Below, in pieces: positions 26,163-34,767 of a stretch of DNA of 64,000 nt. A model generated the notes under the pieces. It saw only the letters and a program-made list of their open reading frames with translations. It had not been told where the DNA came from and ran no database searches. The position numbers and the translations under genes are program-made. Where the stretch lies: positions 12,563 through 76,562 of the forward strand of contig NZ_DIAX01000086.1 in the NCBI RefSeq assembly GCF_002414845.1, in the 5' to 3' direction. Source of the DNA: Gordonia sp. UBA5067. GTDB taxonomy: Bacteria > Actinomycetota > Actinomycetes > Mycobacteriales > Mycobacteriaceae. Positions within the stretch are counted from its first letter, which is position 1. Each line of letters begins with the position of its first letter.

Positions 26163-26972
26163 ATGATTCTCCGCACGATCGCCCGCCCGTTGCTCGCCTC
26201 CGCCTTCGTCGTCTCCGGCATCGACGCCCTGCGGGCCCGACCGGCGACCGTGGACACCGCACAGCCGCTGGTGGACGCCGGCCGCGATGCCCTGCCCGCC
26301 GAGGTCGCCGCCGTGGTCCCGGCGAACGCGGCGACGGCCATGCGGGTCAACGGCGGACTGCAGATCGCCGGCGGCGTCCTACTGGCGACCGGTCGGGTGC
26401 CCCGCGTCGCGTCGGCGGTCCTCGCGGGCACGTTGATTCCGACCACCGTTTACGACGGCGCCTTCTGGACCGAGACCGATCCGGTGCGTCGCGAGACCCG
26501 CAAAGTGTCCTTCATCAAGAACCTCGGGCTCCTCGGGGGCGTCCTGATCGCCAGTGCGGACACCGCCGGCCAGCCCTCGCTGGCCTGGCGCGGACGCCGA
26601 AAGGCCGATGAGGCCAAGATGGCCGTCGCAGCGGCACTGCCCATCGGCGCCAAGGCGGGGTCCTCGGCGTGGGCGCAGATGGCCGAGCGGGCCACCGATG
26701 ACGCCCACGCGCTGGGCGAACACGCACACGAGTGGGGCGAGGCCGCGGCCGGCATGCTCGACCGGGGCCGCGACCAGGCTGAAGCCGTCGCAATGCGGGT
26801 GGCCGACCGCGCGCCGGCGGTATTCGAACAGGCAAGGTACCAGGCCGGCGAACTGACTGGTGCCGTCGCGGACCGTGCACCGGTCGTCGCCGATCAGTTG
26901 CGGGCGAGCGCGCAGGAGGCGGCGCGCCACGTCCGCTGCCGGCGCCGCAACTGGCGCACAGCCGGCGCATAG
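26163..26972 (+). CDS. DoxX family membrane protein with helical C-terminal extension
   Basis: A 269-residue protein. The N-terminal 140 residues match the DoxX pattern: a first helix (PLLASAFVVSGIDALR), further hydrophobic segments (VNGGLQIAGGVLLATG and following), and the FWTETDPVRR-type loop. The C-terminal third is Ala-rich and has two similar units around ADRAPAVFEQAR and ADRAPVVADQLR, probably amphipathic helix. ATG 26163 follows GGAAGG. DoxX proteins are quinone-linked or redox-associated membrane proteins; the exact role here is unknown. Confidence 0.75.
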   Translation: MILRTIARPLLASAFVVSGIDALRARPATVDTAQPLVDAGRDALPAEVAAVVPANAATAMRVNGGLQIAGGVLLATGRVPRVASAVLAGTLIPTTVYDGAFWTETDPVRRETRKVSFIKNLGLLGGVLIASADTAGQPSLAWRGRRKADEAKMAVAAALPIGAKAGSSAWAQMAERATDDAHALGEHAHEWGEAAAGMLDRGRDQAEAVAMRVADRAPAVFEQARYQAGELTGAVADRAPVVADQLRASAQEAARHVRCRRRNWRTAGA

Positions 26973-26994
26973 GCTGGTCGGTTACGGTGCGGCG

Positions 26995-27774
26995 GTGGAC
27001 AGGCGAACCTTTCTTGCGACGCTCGCCGCCGGCACCGCCGGCGTACTGACCGGCTGCTCGTCGAACGCGGCCGCCCCGCCGCACCAATCCGCCCAGCGGC
27101 ATCTGGCGCCACCGCCGCCGCGCCCGCCACTGCAAGGCGCATTGCCGACGACGCGGGCGCCGCGCCCCGATACAACGATCACGAAACTGCCTGGCCCGGG
27201 GCGCGCGTTGGCACTGACCGTCGACGACGGCGCGAATTCGAGCGTCGTGGCGGCGTATTGCCAGTTCGCCAAAGACACCGGTGCGCGGTTCACGTTCTTC
27301 GTCACCGGCCAATACGACTCGTGGCGGGAGAACCGGGCCGCGCTGCGGCCGCTCGTCGAATCCGGGCAGGTTCAGTTGGGCAACCACACCTGGAGCCACC
27401 CGGACCTGACGTCGCTGACGGCGCGTGAATGTGCCGAGGAGCTGCGTCGGACCAAGCGCTTCCTCCGCAGCGAATATGGGATCGACGGCGTTCCGTATTA
27501 CCGTCCGCCGTACGGCTTTCACAACGATCAAGTCGACAAGGTTGCCGCCGATCTCGGCTACCCGGTGCCGACCCTCTGGTACGGGTCGCTGTCAGACTCG
27601 AGTGTGGTCACCGAGAAGTTCCTGATTGGTGCGGCGCGCAAGTACTTCCAGCCTCAGCGGATCGTCATCGGCCATGCCAACCACGATCCCGTCACCCACG
27701 TGTATCACCACTTCACCCAGATCATCCGCGAGCGACGGCTGCAGATGGTCACCCTGAACGACTACTTCGCCTGA
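26995..27774 (+). CDS. Tat-exported lipoprotein polysaccharide deacetylase
   Basis: A 259-residue NodB-fold deacetylase. The N-terminus has a twin-arginine signal (DRRTFLATLAAG) ending in a lipobox, VLTGC, so it is a Tat-translocated lipoprotein. A Pro-rich linker follows. Catalytic motifs are LTVDDGAN (Asp pair), HTWSHPDLT (zinc His) and RPPYG. It should remove N- or O-acetyl groups from a cell-wall polymer outside the membrane. GTG 26995 is supported by the signal peptide. The last 26 bp overlap the convergent flippase gene. Confidence 0.88.
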   Translation: MDRRTFLATLAAGTAGVLTGCSSNAAAPPHQSAQRHLAPPPPRPPLQGALPTTRAPRPDTTITKLPGPGRALALTVDDGANSSVVAAYCQFAKDTGARFTFFVTGQYDSWRENRAALRPLVESGQVQLGNHTWSHPDLTSLTARECAEELRRTKRFLRSEYGIDGVPYYRPPYGFHNDQVDKVAADLGYPVPTLWYGSLSDSSVVTEKFLIGAARKYFQPQRIVIGHANHDPVTHVYHHFTQIIRERRLQMVTLNDYFA

Positions 27775-29068
27775 CCGGGGCGACGATCGGAAGCAGGCAA
27801 CCGGCCGTCATGATGGCCGCCGACGCCGCCGCAATCGTCACCAGCGACGTCACCGAATCGGCCCACGCCAGGATCGCGGCGGCTTCGACCGCCGCCGCCA
27901 CCCAGACCGCGATTCCGATCACCGTCCGGCGCACCGCGATTACCGCGAGAAGCAGCAGGGCGAGAATGGCGAGGATCGCCCCCGTCGCGGCGAAGAGCCA
28001 GAGACGTCCGGCCAATGGCTGGTATTCGTCGCCGGCGATGTGCGGGACGACCGGCGAGACAAGCCACGTGCCGGCAACTGTGGTCACACCGATTCCCGCG
28101 ACGACGCCGAGCGCGACGAGCAACGACCGCGTCTTCGGATTAGGTGCTGCGAGCCGCGGATACACCACCGTCCCGATCGCCTGGGGCAGCCAGAACGCGG
28201 CCTTGGTGGCCACCGCCCCGAGTGCGTAGATTCCGGCGTCAGCGTCGGAGAGCACGACGCGGGCCAGGAGTAGATCGAGCGAGACGGCGACGAGCAGTGC
28301 CAGCTGCACCTGGGAGGCGGCGAGCACACTCCAAACGTCAGTGCCTCCCCGGGCGGAGCTGCCAATTTCGTCCGGGGTGGGCCCGGTCGAGGACGTATTG
28401 ACCTCGGGATCCGCTCCTTCGGACGAAATTGGCGCCTTCGCCCATCGCCACGTCACACCGGTGGCCAACAGCGTCCCCGCCGCGCCGACCCACAGCGCAC
28501 CCGTGGACGAAACACCCAACGCCAGTGCGACGATCATCGGTGCCGACCGCACCACCCCCACCAGCGCGAGCAACCATCCGAGCCGACGAAAATCGCCCCG
28601 TCCCTGCACAAACCCCAGTGCCGCGGCCGTCAGCGTGATCAACGGCGCCATCACCAAACCGGCCGCCGCAGCGGCCACGGGCACTCGCACCAGCGGCACC
28701 AACACCGCACCCGCAATCAGCGACAGCACCGCCACCAACGCCCCGGACTGCAACCCCAGCCCTGCCAAACCGGGCCGACCCCGCACCACCTCGCGTGCGA
28801 TCACCGCCTGCACGGCCATCGACGGTGCGGCCACCACGACCATTGCGGCCATGATGACGCCGAAAACCCCGTAGTCGGCGGCCCCGAGTGCGCGGCTGGC
28901 CGGAATCGCCACCAGGTAGGCCGCGACATTCGCGACCATCGCCCCCGCCGTCACCGCGCCCACCGAGCGCACCACACCAATGAACCGCTTTGGCCCGTTC
29001 GCTTCGCTTCCGGCGCCGTGCTGATTGGGCCCGCTCGCTTCGCTCCCGGCGCCGCCTCCAACACTCAC
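27749..29068 (-). CDS. Polysaccharide flippase (MATE/Wzx-like membrane protein)
   Basis: A 439-residue multi-helix membrane protein with the oligosaccharide-flippase pattern (VAAYLVAIPASRALGAADYG in the first helices). Two unusual stretches stand out: the N-terminal 27 residues with a repeated GAGSEA(S/N)GP unit, and a hydrophilic insertion between helices, near residue 205-240, built on a 14-bp perfect inverted repeat. GTG 29068 has no clear ribosome-binding site, so the N-terminal repeat may instead be untranslated leader and the real start lie near residue 30. It probably moves a lipid-linked saccharide across the membrane. Confidence 0.78.
   Translation of the reverse strand: MSVGGGAGSEASGPNQHGAGSEANGPKRFIGVVRSVGAVTAGAMVANVAAYLVAIPASRALGAADYGVFGVIMAAMVVVAAPSMAVQAVIAREVVRGRPGLAGLGLQSGALVAVLSLIAGAVLVPLVRVPVAAAAAGLVMAPLITLTAAALGFVQGRGDFRRLGWLLALVGVVRSAPMIVALALGVSSTGALWVGAAGTLLATGVTWRWAKAPISSEGADPEVNTSSTGPTPDEIGSSARGGTDVWSVLAASQVQLALLVAVSLDLLLARVVLSDADAGIYALGAVATKAAFWLPQAIGTVVYPRLAAPNPKTRSLLVALGVVAGIGVTTVAGTWLVSPVVPHIAGDEYQPLAGRLWLFAATGAILAILALLLLAVIAVRRTVIGIAVWVAAAVEAAAILAWADSVTSLVTIAAASAAIMTAGCLLPIVAPVRRSSRSG
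28361..28433 (-). repeat. Palindromic element inside the flippase gene
   Basis: GCCAATTTCGTCCG (28361-28374) and its exact complement CGGACGAAATTGGC (28420-28433) flank 45 bp. The whole element is in frame, encodes a Ser/Gly/Pro-rich hydrophilic loop, and interrupts the hydrophobic pattern of the protein. Confidence 0.65.
28992..29053 (-). repeat. Two copies of a GC-rich element at the 5' end of the flippase gene
   Basis: On the minus strand the units GGCGCCGGGAGCGAAGCGAG... (29027-29053) and GGCGCCGGAAGCGAAGCGAA... (28992-29017) each end in GGGCC(C). They encode the repeated GAGSEA(S/N)GP. A third relative is inside the FadE gene at 10498-10521. Confidence 0.6.
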
Positions 29069-29137
29069 GGCGTACAGTGTGCCCGCTCAGCCCGGCCGCT
29101 TTGGCATCGCCAGGGCAGATAGGCGACGATAGAGGGC

Positions 29138-30058
29138 GTGTACGACCAAGAATTCGTGACCAACGCCGACGCCGACGATGTCGGATCGCGCATCGACCCC
29201 GTGCTGGCGCGCAGCTGGCTCCTCGTCAACGGTGCCCAGTTCGAACGCTTCGAACCGGCCGCGCGGTCACGTGCCGACATCGTCATCCTCGACATCGAAG
29301 ATGCGGTCGCACCCAAAGACAAGGTCACCGCGCGTGACAACGCGGTGCGGTGGATGAACGAAGGTCATGACGACTGGGTCCGTATCAACGGATTCGGCAC
29401 ACCGTGGTGGGCCGACGACTTGGCGGCACTATCCCAAACATCGATCGGCGGCGTGATGCTCGCCATGGTCGAATCGATGGACCACGTCACCGAGACCGCG
29501 AAGCGGCTGCCGAACGTTCCGATCGTCGCGCTCGTCGAGACCGCGCGCGGACTCGAGCGGATCGGCGAGATTGCGACCGCCAAGGGCACATTCCGGTTGG
29601 CCTTCGGCATCGGCGACTTCCGCCGCGACACCGGATTCGGCGAGAACCCGGCGACTCTGGCGTACACCCGGTCGCGGTTCACCATCGCAGCGAAGGCGGC
29701 GCACCTGCCCAGCGCGATCGACGGCCCAACAGTCGGCTCGAGCGCACTGAAACTATCGGAGGCGACGTCGGTCAGTGTCGAGTTCGGAATGACCGGCAAG
29801 ATCTGCCTGACCCCGGAGCAGTGTGCGCCCGTCAACGAAGGACTGTCGCCGTCACAGGACGACATCAGCTGGGCTCGTGAGTTCTTCGCCGAGTTCGACC
29901 GCGACGGCGGTGAAATCCGCAACGGCTCGGACCTGCCCCGGATCGCCCGTGCTACGAAGATCCTCGACCTCGCCCGCGCCTACGGCATCACGTCGAGCAG
30001 CTACGCCACCGATGAAGCCGGTCACTCGGCCGCCCCGTCGGACACCTACCACTTCTAG
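29138..30058 (+). CDS. HpcH/HpaI aldolase / citrate lyase beta-like (CitE-like) protein
   Basis: A 306-residue CitE-like TIM-barrel protein. It shows RSWLLVNG, the metal-site ILDIEDAVAPKDK, VRINGFGTPWW, and ALVETARGLERI. Such proteins cleave or form citramalyl-, malyl- or citryl-CoA type bonds with Mg2+. GTG 29138 is chosen because the conserved region begins shortly after it; the AGAGGG upstream is too close to be a normal ribosome-binding site. It is followed after 8 bp by the multi-TM protein gene. Its substrate is unknown, and no citrate lyase partner subunits are nearby. Confidence 0.83.
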   Translation: MYDQEFVTNADADDVGSRIDPVLARSWLLVNGAQFERFEPAARSRADIVILDIEDAVAPKDKVTARDNAVRWMNEGHDDWVRINGFGTPWWADDLAALSQTSIGGVMLAMVESMDHVTETAKRLPNVPIVALVETARGLERIGEIATAKGTFRLAFGIGDFRRDTGFGENPATLAYTRSRFTIAAKAAHLPSAIDGPTVGSSALKLSEATSVSVEFGMTGKICLTPEQCAPVNEGLSPSQDDISWAREFFAEFDRDGGEIRNGSDLPRIARATKILDLARAYGITSSSYATDEAGHSAAPSDTYHF

Positions 30059-30066
30059 CGGCTGCC

Positions 30067-31860
30067 GTGTCGCGCCCGCTGCTCGCAGTCAGCGTGGGCG
30101 CCGGCGCGCTCGTCATCGGCGCCGGTCTGGGCGGCGGACCGCTGCTGATGCGCGATGCGGTGTCGACACCGCGCTCCTTCCTCACCGATGCGGCGCTGGG
30201 CCTGGGTGAGAATCCGGCCCGCGCGGTACCGCAAGATGCGCTTCTCGCCGCTGCCAGCACAGTGGTACCGGGGTCGATTCTCGTCGTCGCACTCACCTGG
30301 ATCGCGCTGGCGCTCAGTGGGGTTGGCGCCGGCCTGCTCGCCGGGCGCGTCCTGATCGACGCCCGGTGGGCACCGCAGTGCGCAGCCGCGCTCGCGGCGA
30401 TCTGGAACCCGTGGGTCGCCGAACGAATGATGCAGGGGCATTGGAGCCTGCTCGCCGGATACGCCGCCATCCCATGGATTTTCGTTGCCGCCGAACGGAT
30501 TTGGCGGTCGGACCGCACCGGTTGGCCGCTGTTGTGGGTGGCAGTGTTCGGCGCCGGGTTGACACCGACTGGATCGGTCCTGGCCGGCATCGTGGTCCTG
30601 GCCACCGTTGTCATGCCCCGGGCCACCGGCCTTCGACAGTCCGCGCTTGCGGTGCTCGCGGTGGTCGCCGGGGCCCTTCCCTGGCTGGTGGCAACCGTCC
30701 TGAACTCAGCGGGGATCCTCGGTGACCCCGCTGGTGCGCAGGCATTCTCATTGCGCGCCGAGCCCGGGTTGGGGCGGGTGCTCACCGCCCTCGGGATGGG
30801 GGGGATCTGGAACGCCGACGCGGTCCCGGCCAGCCGGACGACGTGGTGGGCGGCGGTAGGGACCCTGCTGTTGCTGGCGCTGGTGGCCGTGGGCTGGGTT
30901 GTCGCCGGACGAGATCTCGGTCGCGATTCGTCGCGAGGCCACAGTTCACTCGACTGCCGGAACGGTGCCCCGGAGTGCGCTCATCCGGGTGATCGCGGCG
31001 CCGGTCTCCCAAGCCGAAATGCCAAGCGGATCCTCATCATCGCCGCCGCGCTCGCCCTGTCGACAGTCGCCCTGGTCGTGTTTGCCTCGACGCCGCCGGG
31101 CTTGTCGGCCATTGGCTGGGCAGTCGACCACCTGCCCGGCGCGGGCCTGTTCCGTGACACGCAGAAGTTCCTTGCCCTCCTGCTGCCTGCCACCGTGATC
31201 GGCGTCGCCGGCAGCGTGCGCGGATTGACCAGGCTCGTGCCGGCGGGCTTCGCCGTCGCCCTGGTGGCGCTGCTCGTCGTCGCTCCCCTGCCCGACGCCG
31301 CGCTGCGGTTCCACCCGGTCAACCTCCCGGCAGACTGGGTGGCAGTCGCCCAGTTGGTCCCGAAAGATCAAGGTGCCGTTGCCTTGTGGCCGCCGACCAT
31401 GACGCGGGAGTACTCCTTTGCATCGACCTCGAGTCTCGATCCGGCGCGGCGGCTGCTGCGCGCGCCGGTACTCGAGTCCGGGGCGCTGGTTGTCGACGGG
31501 AAGACGGTCGACGCCGATCCGACACGAGTGTCCGCGCAGGTCGAGCTAGCCCTGGCCGAAGGCGCCGGGCCGACGGAACTGGCGTCCCACGGAGTGGGGT
31601 GGCTTCTGGTGGAGGAGCCGGAACGCAACGGTGTCCCCGCCGGCTTCGGCACGGACAGGCCGGTCTTCCAGGGTGAGTACCTGGCGCTCTACCGCATCCC
31701 GGGGCCGGTCATCGCCGCGGGCGCGTCGCCGGTCCGGCGCGGTGCCGTAGTCGGCGCGCATGTGGCGTGGGTGCTGGGGCTCGGGATCGCGCTGGCCCTC
31801 CTCGGTGCGACGTCTCGATCCGCCGGCCGGGCGCGCGCCCGGGCAACACTCGATTCGTGA
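30067..31860 (+). CDS. Large multi-transmembrane protein (Rv0226c-like)
   Basis: A 597-residue membrane protein with about ten helices and a soluble C-terminal region (residues about 420-560) before a last helix. WNPWVAERMMQGHWSLLAGY in the loop after the early helices resembles GT-C-type envelope glycosyltransferases. Position and strand relative to the GT4 and methyltransferase genes match Rv0226c-Rv0225-Rv0224c of M. tuberculosis, as I recall them. A hydrophilic stretch around residues 283-318 (RGHSSLDCRNGAPECAHPG) separates two helices and looks like an insertion. A role in cell-envelope glycoconjugates is inferred. Confidence 0.75.
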   Translation: MSRPLLAVSVGAGALVIGAGLGGGPLLMRDAVSTPRSFLTDAALGLGENPARAVPQDALLAAASTVVPGSILVVALTWIALALSGVGAGLLAGRVLIDARWAPQCAAALAAIWNPWVAERMMQGHWSLLAGYAAIPWIFVAAERIWRSDRTGWPLLWVAVFGAGLTPTGSVLAGIVVLATVVMPRATGLRQSALAVLAVVAGALPWLVATVLNSAGILGDPAGAQAFSLRAEPGLGRVLTALGMGGIWNADAVPASRTTWWAAVGTLLLLALVAVGWVVAGRDLGRDSSRGHSSLDCRNGAPECAHPGDRGAGLPSRNAKRILIIAAALALSTVALVVFASTPPGLSAIGWAVDHLPGAGLFRDTQKFLALLLPATVIGVAGSVRGLTRLVPAGFAVALVALLVVAPLPDAALRFHPVNLPADWVAVAQLVPKDQGAVALWPPTMTREYSFASTSSLDPARRLLRAPVLESGALVVDGKTVDADPTRVSAQVELALAEGAGPTELASHGVGWLLVEEPERNGVPAGFGTDRPVFQGEYLALYRIPGPVIAAGASPVRRGAVVGAHVAWVLGLGIALALLGATSRSAGRARARATLDS

Positions 31861-31884
31861 AGAACAGTGTGTGATCGACCGTCG

Positions 31885-33081
31885 CTAACGCTGGTTGAGT
31901 GATCGCGGCGCCGGGGCGATCGGATCGAGAACCTCCGCGCCCGACCCAGATACGAACAGCGGGTTCACCCGGCCGAACACCTCATCAAAACCGTCGGCGG
32001 TCGCCGACCACGAATAGCCTTGCGCCGCTTCGCGTGCCGCGGACCCGAGTGATCTGGTGACGGCGGGATCTGCCAGCAACGTGCGCGTCGCCGCGATGAG
32101 GTCGTCGCGACTGTCGACCAGAAGTCCGGTCACCCCGTCGTCGATGGAGTCGGTGAGCCCGGCCGAGGCGCGATAGCCGATCGTTGGGACGCCGTGCTGG
32201 GCCGCTTCGATGACTGCGATACCCCAGCCTTCTTTGCGGGACGGCATGAGGTGCACGCGGGCCCCCGCGAGCAGTTCGTGCTTGCGCTCTTCCGACACGT
32301 GCCCGTGGAACACGACCCGATCGGCCACCCCCAGCGAGCGGGCGTGTGCGCGCAGCTCCGCGTCCCACCAGCCGCCACCGACGACGTCGAGCCCAAGGCC
32401 GGGCACGTCGTCGCGCAGCGCCGCGACGGCGTCGAGTGCGTGCTCGATCTGCTTGTGCGGAACCAGTCGCGAGAGCACGACCAGGCGGTGCCCGCTGGGC
32501 ATTGCCTCGACACTCAGGGGCGGGTCGATGCCGGCGCGGACCACCGTGACCCGATCCTCGTCGACGCCGAGGGCGATCAACTCGGTTCGCGACGGCTCCG
32601 ACACCGTCACGTAGCGGCGACGACGGTGGATCCACGGCGATAGCCGCGACTCGATCCACCAGCCCACCCGCGACAGCAGCGGACCGGCCACCGGCCACTG
32701 CTCCCGATGGCAGTGGTGGACCAGAACCACGACGCGCCGGGTCACCAGTGACGCGAAGAAGGGAACGCCGTTCTGGGTGTCGACGACGATGTCGGGGGAG
32801 GCGCCCCGCAGTGGTCCGAGTCCGACCCGGGCGCCGAGCAACAGCATCAGCGCACGTGGATACACCGAAAGCCGGCCGCCGCGCCGGACAATGCGGACCC
32901 CGTCGACGGTCACCTCGTCGTCGCAGCCGGGAAACGCCGCGGTCAGTAGCGTGACACGGGCGCCCCGTCGGGCCAGCTCGGCGCCGACGCGCTGCACGTA
33001 GCGCTCACTACCGCCACCCTGGGGGTGATCGAGGTCGCGCCAGCAGAGCAGGACGACGGCAGGGGTGGCGGCGGCAGACAT
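31885..33081 (-). CDS. GT4-family glycosyltransferase (Rv0225-like)
   Basis: A 398-residue GT-B glycosyltransferase. The N-terminal domain has HPQGGGSERYVQRVGAELA; the C-terminal donor-binding domain has LVVLSRLVPHKQIEHALDA and the EX7E-type MPSRKEGWGIAVIEAAQHG. It transfers a sugar from an activated donor at the cytoplasmic face. I start it at ATG 33081 because residues before it are not conserved. It lies between the multi-TM protein and the TetR/methyltransferase genes, in the order known from mycobacteria. Confidence 0.88.
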   Translation of the reverse strand: MSAAATPAVVLLCWRDLDHPQGGGSERYVQRVGAELARRGARVTLLTAAFPGCDDEVTVDGVRIVRRGGRLSVYPRALMLLLGARVGLGPLRGASPDIVVDTQNGVPFFASLVTRRVVVLVHHCHREQWPVAGPLLSRVGWWIESRLSPWIHRRRRYVTVSEPSRTELIALGVDEDRVTVVRAGIDPPLSVEAMPSGHRLVVLSRLVPHKQIEHALDAVAALRDDVPGLGLDVVGGGWWDAELRAHARSLGVADRVVFHGHVSEERKHELLAGARVHLMPSRKEGWGIAVIEAAQHGVPTIGYRASAGLTDSIDDGVTGLLVDSRDDLIAATRTLLADPAVTRSLGSAAREAAQGYSWSATADGFDEVFGRVNPLFVSGSGAEVLDPIAPAPRSLNQR

Positions 33082-33127
33082 AACGCCGACCAGGATACCC
33101 ACCTCCTGGGCGACTACTGTTTCTGTC

Positions 33128-33868
33128 GTGATCGACCACCCGCCCGCAGTGCCCGGCTCGCCCCGATGGTGGGCGCAGCGAGAAGCCGCTGCGGCGCCGG
33201 TGACGGGGCGTCGCGGCCGGCCGTCGCGACCATTGGATCAGATACTGGAGAACGCGCTGGCACTCCTGTCCGAGGGGGGTACCGACGCGCTGTCGATGCG
33301 CTCGCTCGCCCGGACCCTGCGATCGTCGACGGCCACCTTGTACCGCCAGCTGCCCGGTGGCAAAGAAGAACTGGAAGCATTGATCGTCGACCGGCTGATG
33401 AGTGAGATGATGCAGGACTTGGCGGTCGAGCTGCGCGGCACGTCGGCGCAGCCGGGCGTCGAGCATCTCGGCGATCGGATCCGGATTGGCGCGCGCACCA
33501 GTTACCGGGTCCTCAAGCGTCATCCGGCCGCGGCGCGGCTATTCCTGACGCAGCGGCCGGCCGGGCCGGTGGCGCTGTACCGGCAGGAGATGGGGATGAG
33601 TCAAATGGTCCGGGACGGCCTCAGCCCGGCCGACGCCGCCGACACGTACGCGGCACTTGGGCGGCTCGTGGTTGGGGCCGCGCTGCAGGGGACCGACGAT
33701 GATCAGGCCGACGTGGTCGCCATGCGCGAGTACTACGCGTCGTTGGATGCCGAGCACTTCCCGACTCTGACCAGGGTGGCCCGGTACCCACGCGCACTCG
33801 ACGATGAGTTCGAGTTCGCGTTGGAGTTGCTGGTCGCGGGAGTTGTGGCGCGGGTGGATCGTGCTTGA
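33128..33868 (+). CDS. TetR/AcrR family transcriptional regulator
   Basis: A 246-residue regulator. The HTH (residues about 40-80) includes LSMRSLARTLRSSTATLYRQL; the C-terminal ligand domain is longer than average. GTG 33128 is the most probable start; it is 46 bp from the divergent glycosyltransferase start. Its stop overlaps the methyltransferase start by 8 nt. It separates the methyltransferase and glycosyltransferase genes, which I recall as direct neighbours in M. tuberculosis, and may control both. Confidence 0.8.
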   Translation: MIDHPPAVPGSPRWWAQREAAAAPVTGRRGRPSRPLDQILENALALLSEGGTDALSMRSLARTLRSSTATLYRQLPGGKEELEALIVDRLMSEMMQDLAVELRGTSAQPGVEHLGDRIRIGARTSYRVLKRHPAAARLFLTQRPAGPVALYRQEMGMSQMVRDGLSPADAADTYAALGRLVVGAALQGTDDDQADVVAMREYYASLDAEHFPTLTRVARYPRALDDEFEFALELLVAGVVARVDRA

Positions 33869-34604
33869 GCGCATGCGGCGCCGCGCCACCCTGCGTCGCG
33901 CATGGAATCTGTTGCGGGACTTCAAGTATGAGCAGTCCGATCCGGCGCGCTTCTACGGTGCACTGGCCCGTGACACCGCGGAGATGGTCGGCGCCGTGAT
34001 CGATATCGACGGTGCCGTCGTACTCGATGTGGGCGGCGGGCCGGGGTACTTCGCCGACGCGTTCGCCGAGCACGGCGCGCGCTACCTCGCCGTTGACCCG
34101 GACGCCGGCGAGCTGCGCGCCGCCGGACTGGCCCATCGCACGACGGTCCGTGCGGCCGGGGAAGCGCTGCCGTTTGCCGACGGATCGGTGGACGTGTGCC
34201 TCTCGTCGAACGTTGTCGAGCACACTCCGCGACCATGGGAGATGGCCGACGAGATGATTCGCGTGACGCGGCCGGGCGGCACGGTGATCATCAGCTACAC
34301 GTTGTGGTGGGGGCCGTTCGGCGGTCACGAGATGGGGTTGTCGCACTACCTGGGCGGGCATCGGGCGGCCGCCCGATACACGCGCCGACAGGGACATCCG
34401 CCGAAGAACCGCTACGGGGAGTCGCTGTTCAAGGTGACCGCGGCGCAGGGGCTGGCGTGGGCGCATTCGGCTCGTGGTGCGCACCTGGCCGGGGCGTTTC
34501 CGCGCTATCTGCCGCGCTGGGCGTGGTGGGTGTTGGCTGTTCCGGGCCTGCGCGAAGTCGCGGCCACGAACCTGGTGATGGTGCTGCGCTGCGGGGGCTG
34601 CTGA
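33861..34604 (+). CDS. SAM-dependent methyltransferase (Rv0224c-like)
   Basis: A 247-residue class I methyltransferase. RRATLRRAWNLLRDF then YEQSDPARFYGALA precede motif I, VLDVGGGPGYFADAF, and post-I AVDPDAGEL; SSNVVEHTPRPWEM is motif IV. The pattern agrees with my memory of Rv0224c. GTG 33861 overlaps the TetR stop by 8 nt; ATG 33873 is the alternative. The stop codon TGA lies inside the CTGCTGA that opens palindrome copy C. The methyl acceptor is unknown, possibly an envelope lipid or sugar. Confidence 0.85.
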   Translation: MLERMRRRATLRRAWNLLRDFKYEQSDPARFYGALARDTAEMVGAVIDIDGAVVLDVGGGPGYFADAFAEHGARYLAVDPDAGELRAAGLAHRTTVRAAGEALPFADGSVDVCLSSNVVEHTPRPWEMADEMIRVTRPGGTVIISYTLWWGPFGGHEMGLSHYLGGHRAAARYTRRQGHPPKNRYGESLFKVTAAQGLAWAHSARGAHLAGAFPRYLPRWAWWVLAVPGLREVAATNLVMVLRCGGC

Positions 34605-34674
34605 AATCCGCACTGTGGCGAGACACCGGCGTGATTATCACCGAGGCGGTCCGGTGGGCCCCGGATCTCAGTAG
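34598..34674. repeat. 77-bp palindromic intergenic repeat, copy C
   Basis: It begins CTGCTGAAATCCGCACTGTG and ends GGATCTCAGTAG, with exact symmetry about GTGATTATCAC (34631-34641). It has the same length, 77 bp, as copy A. The methyltransferase stop codon is part of the first 7 bases. Confidence 0.8.
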
Positions 34675-34767
34675 GTGGTCCATCGCACCGACCCGGGGCG
34701 GTAGCGTGGCAGCCATCACATTCCGCTAGGCTGGCGGTCAGACAACGACCGTAGTCAGAAGGATTAG

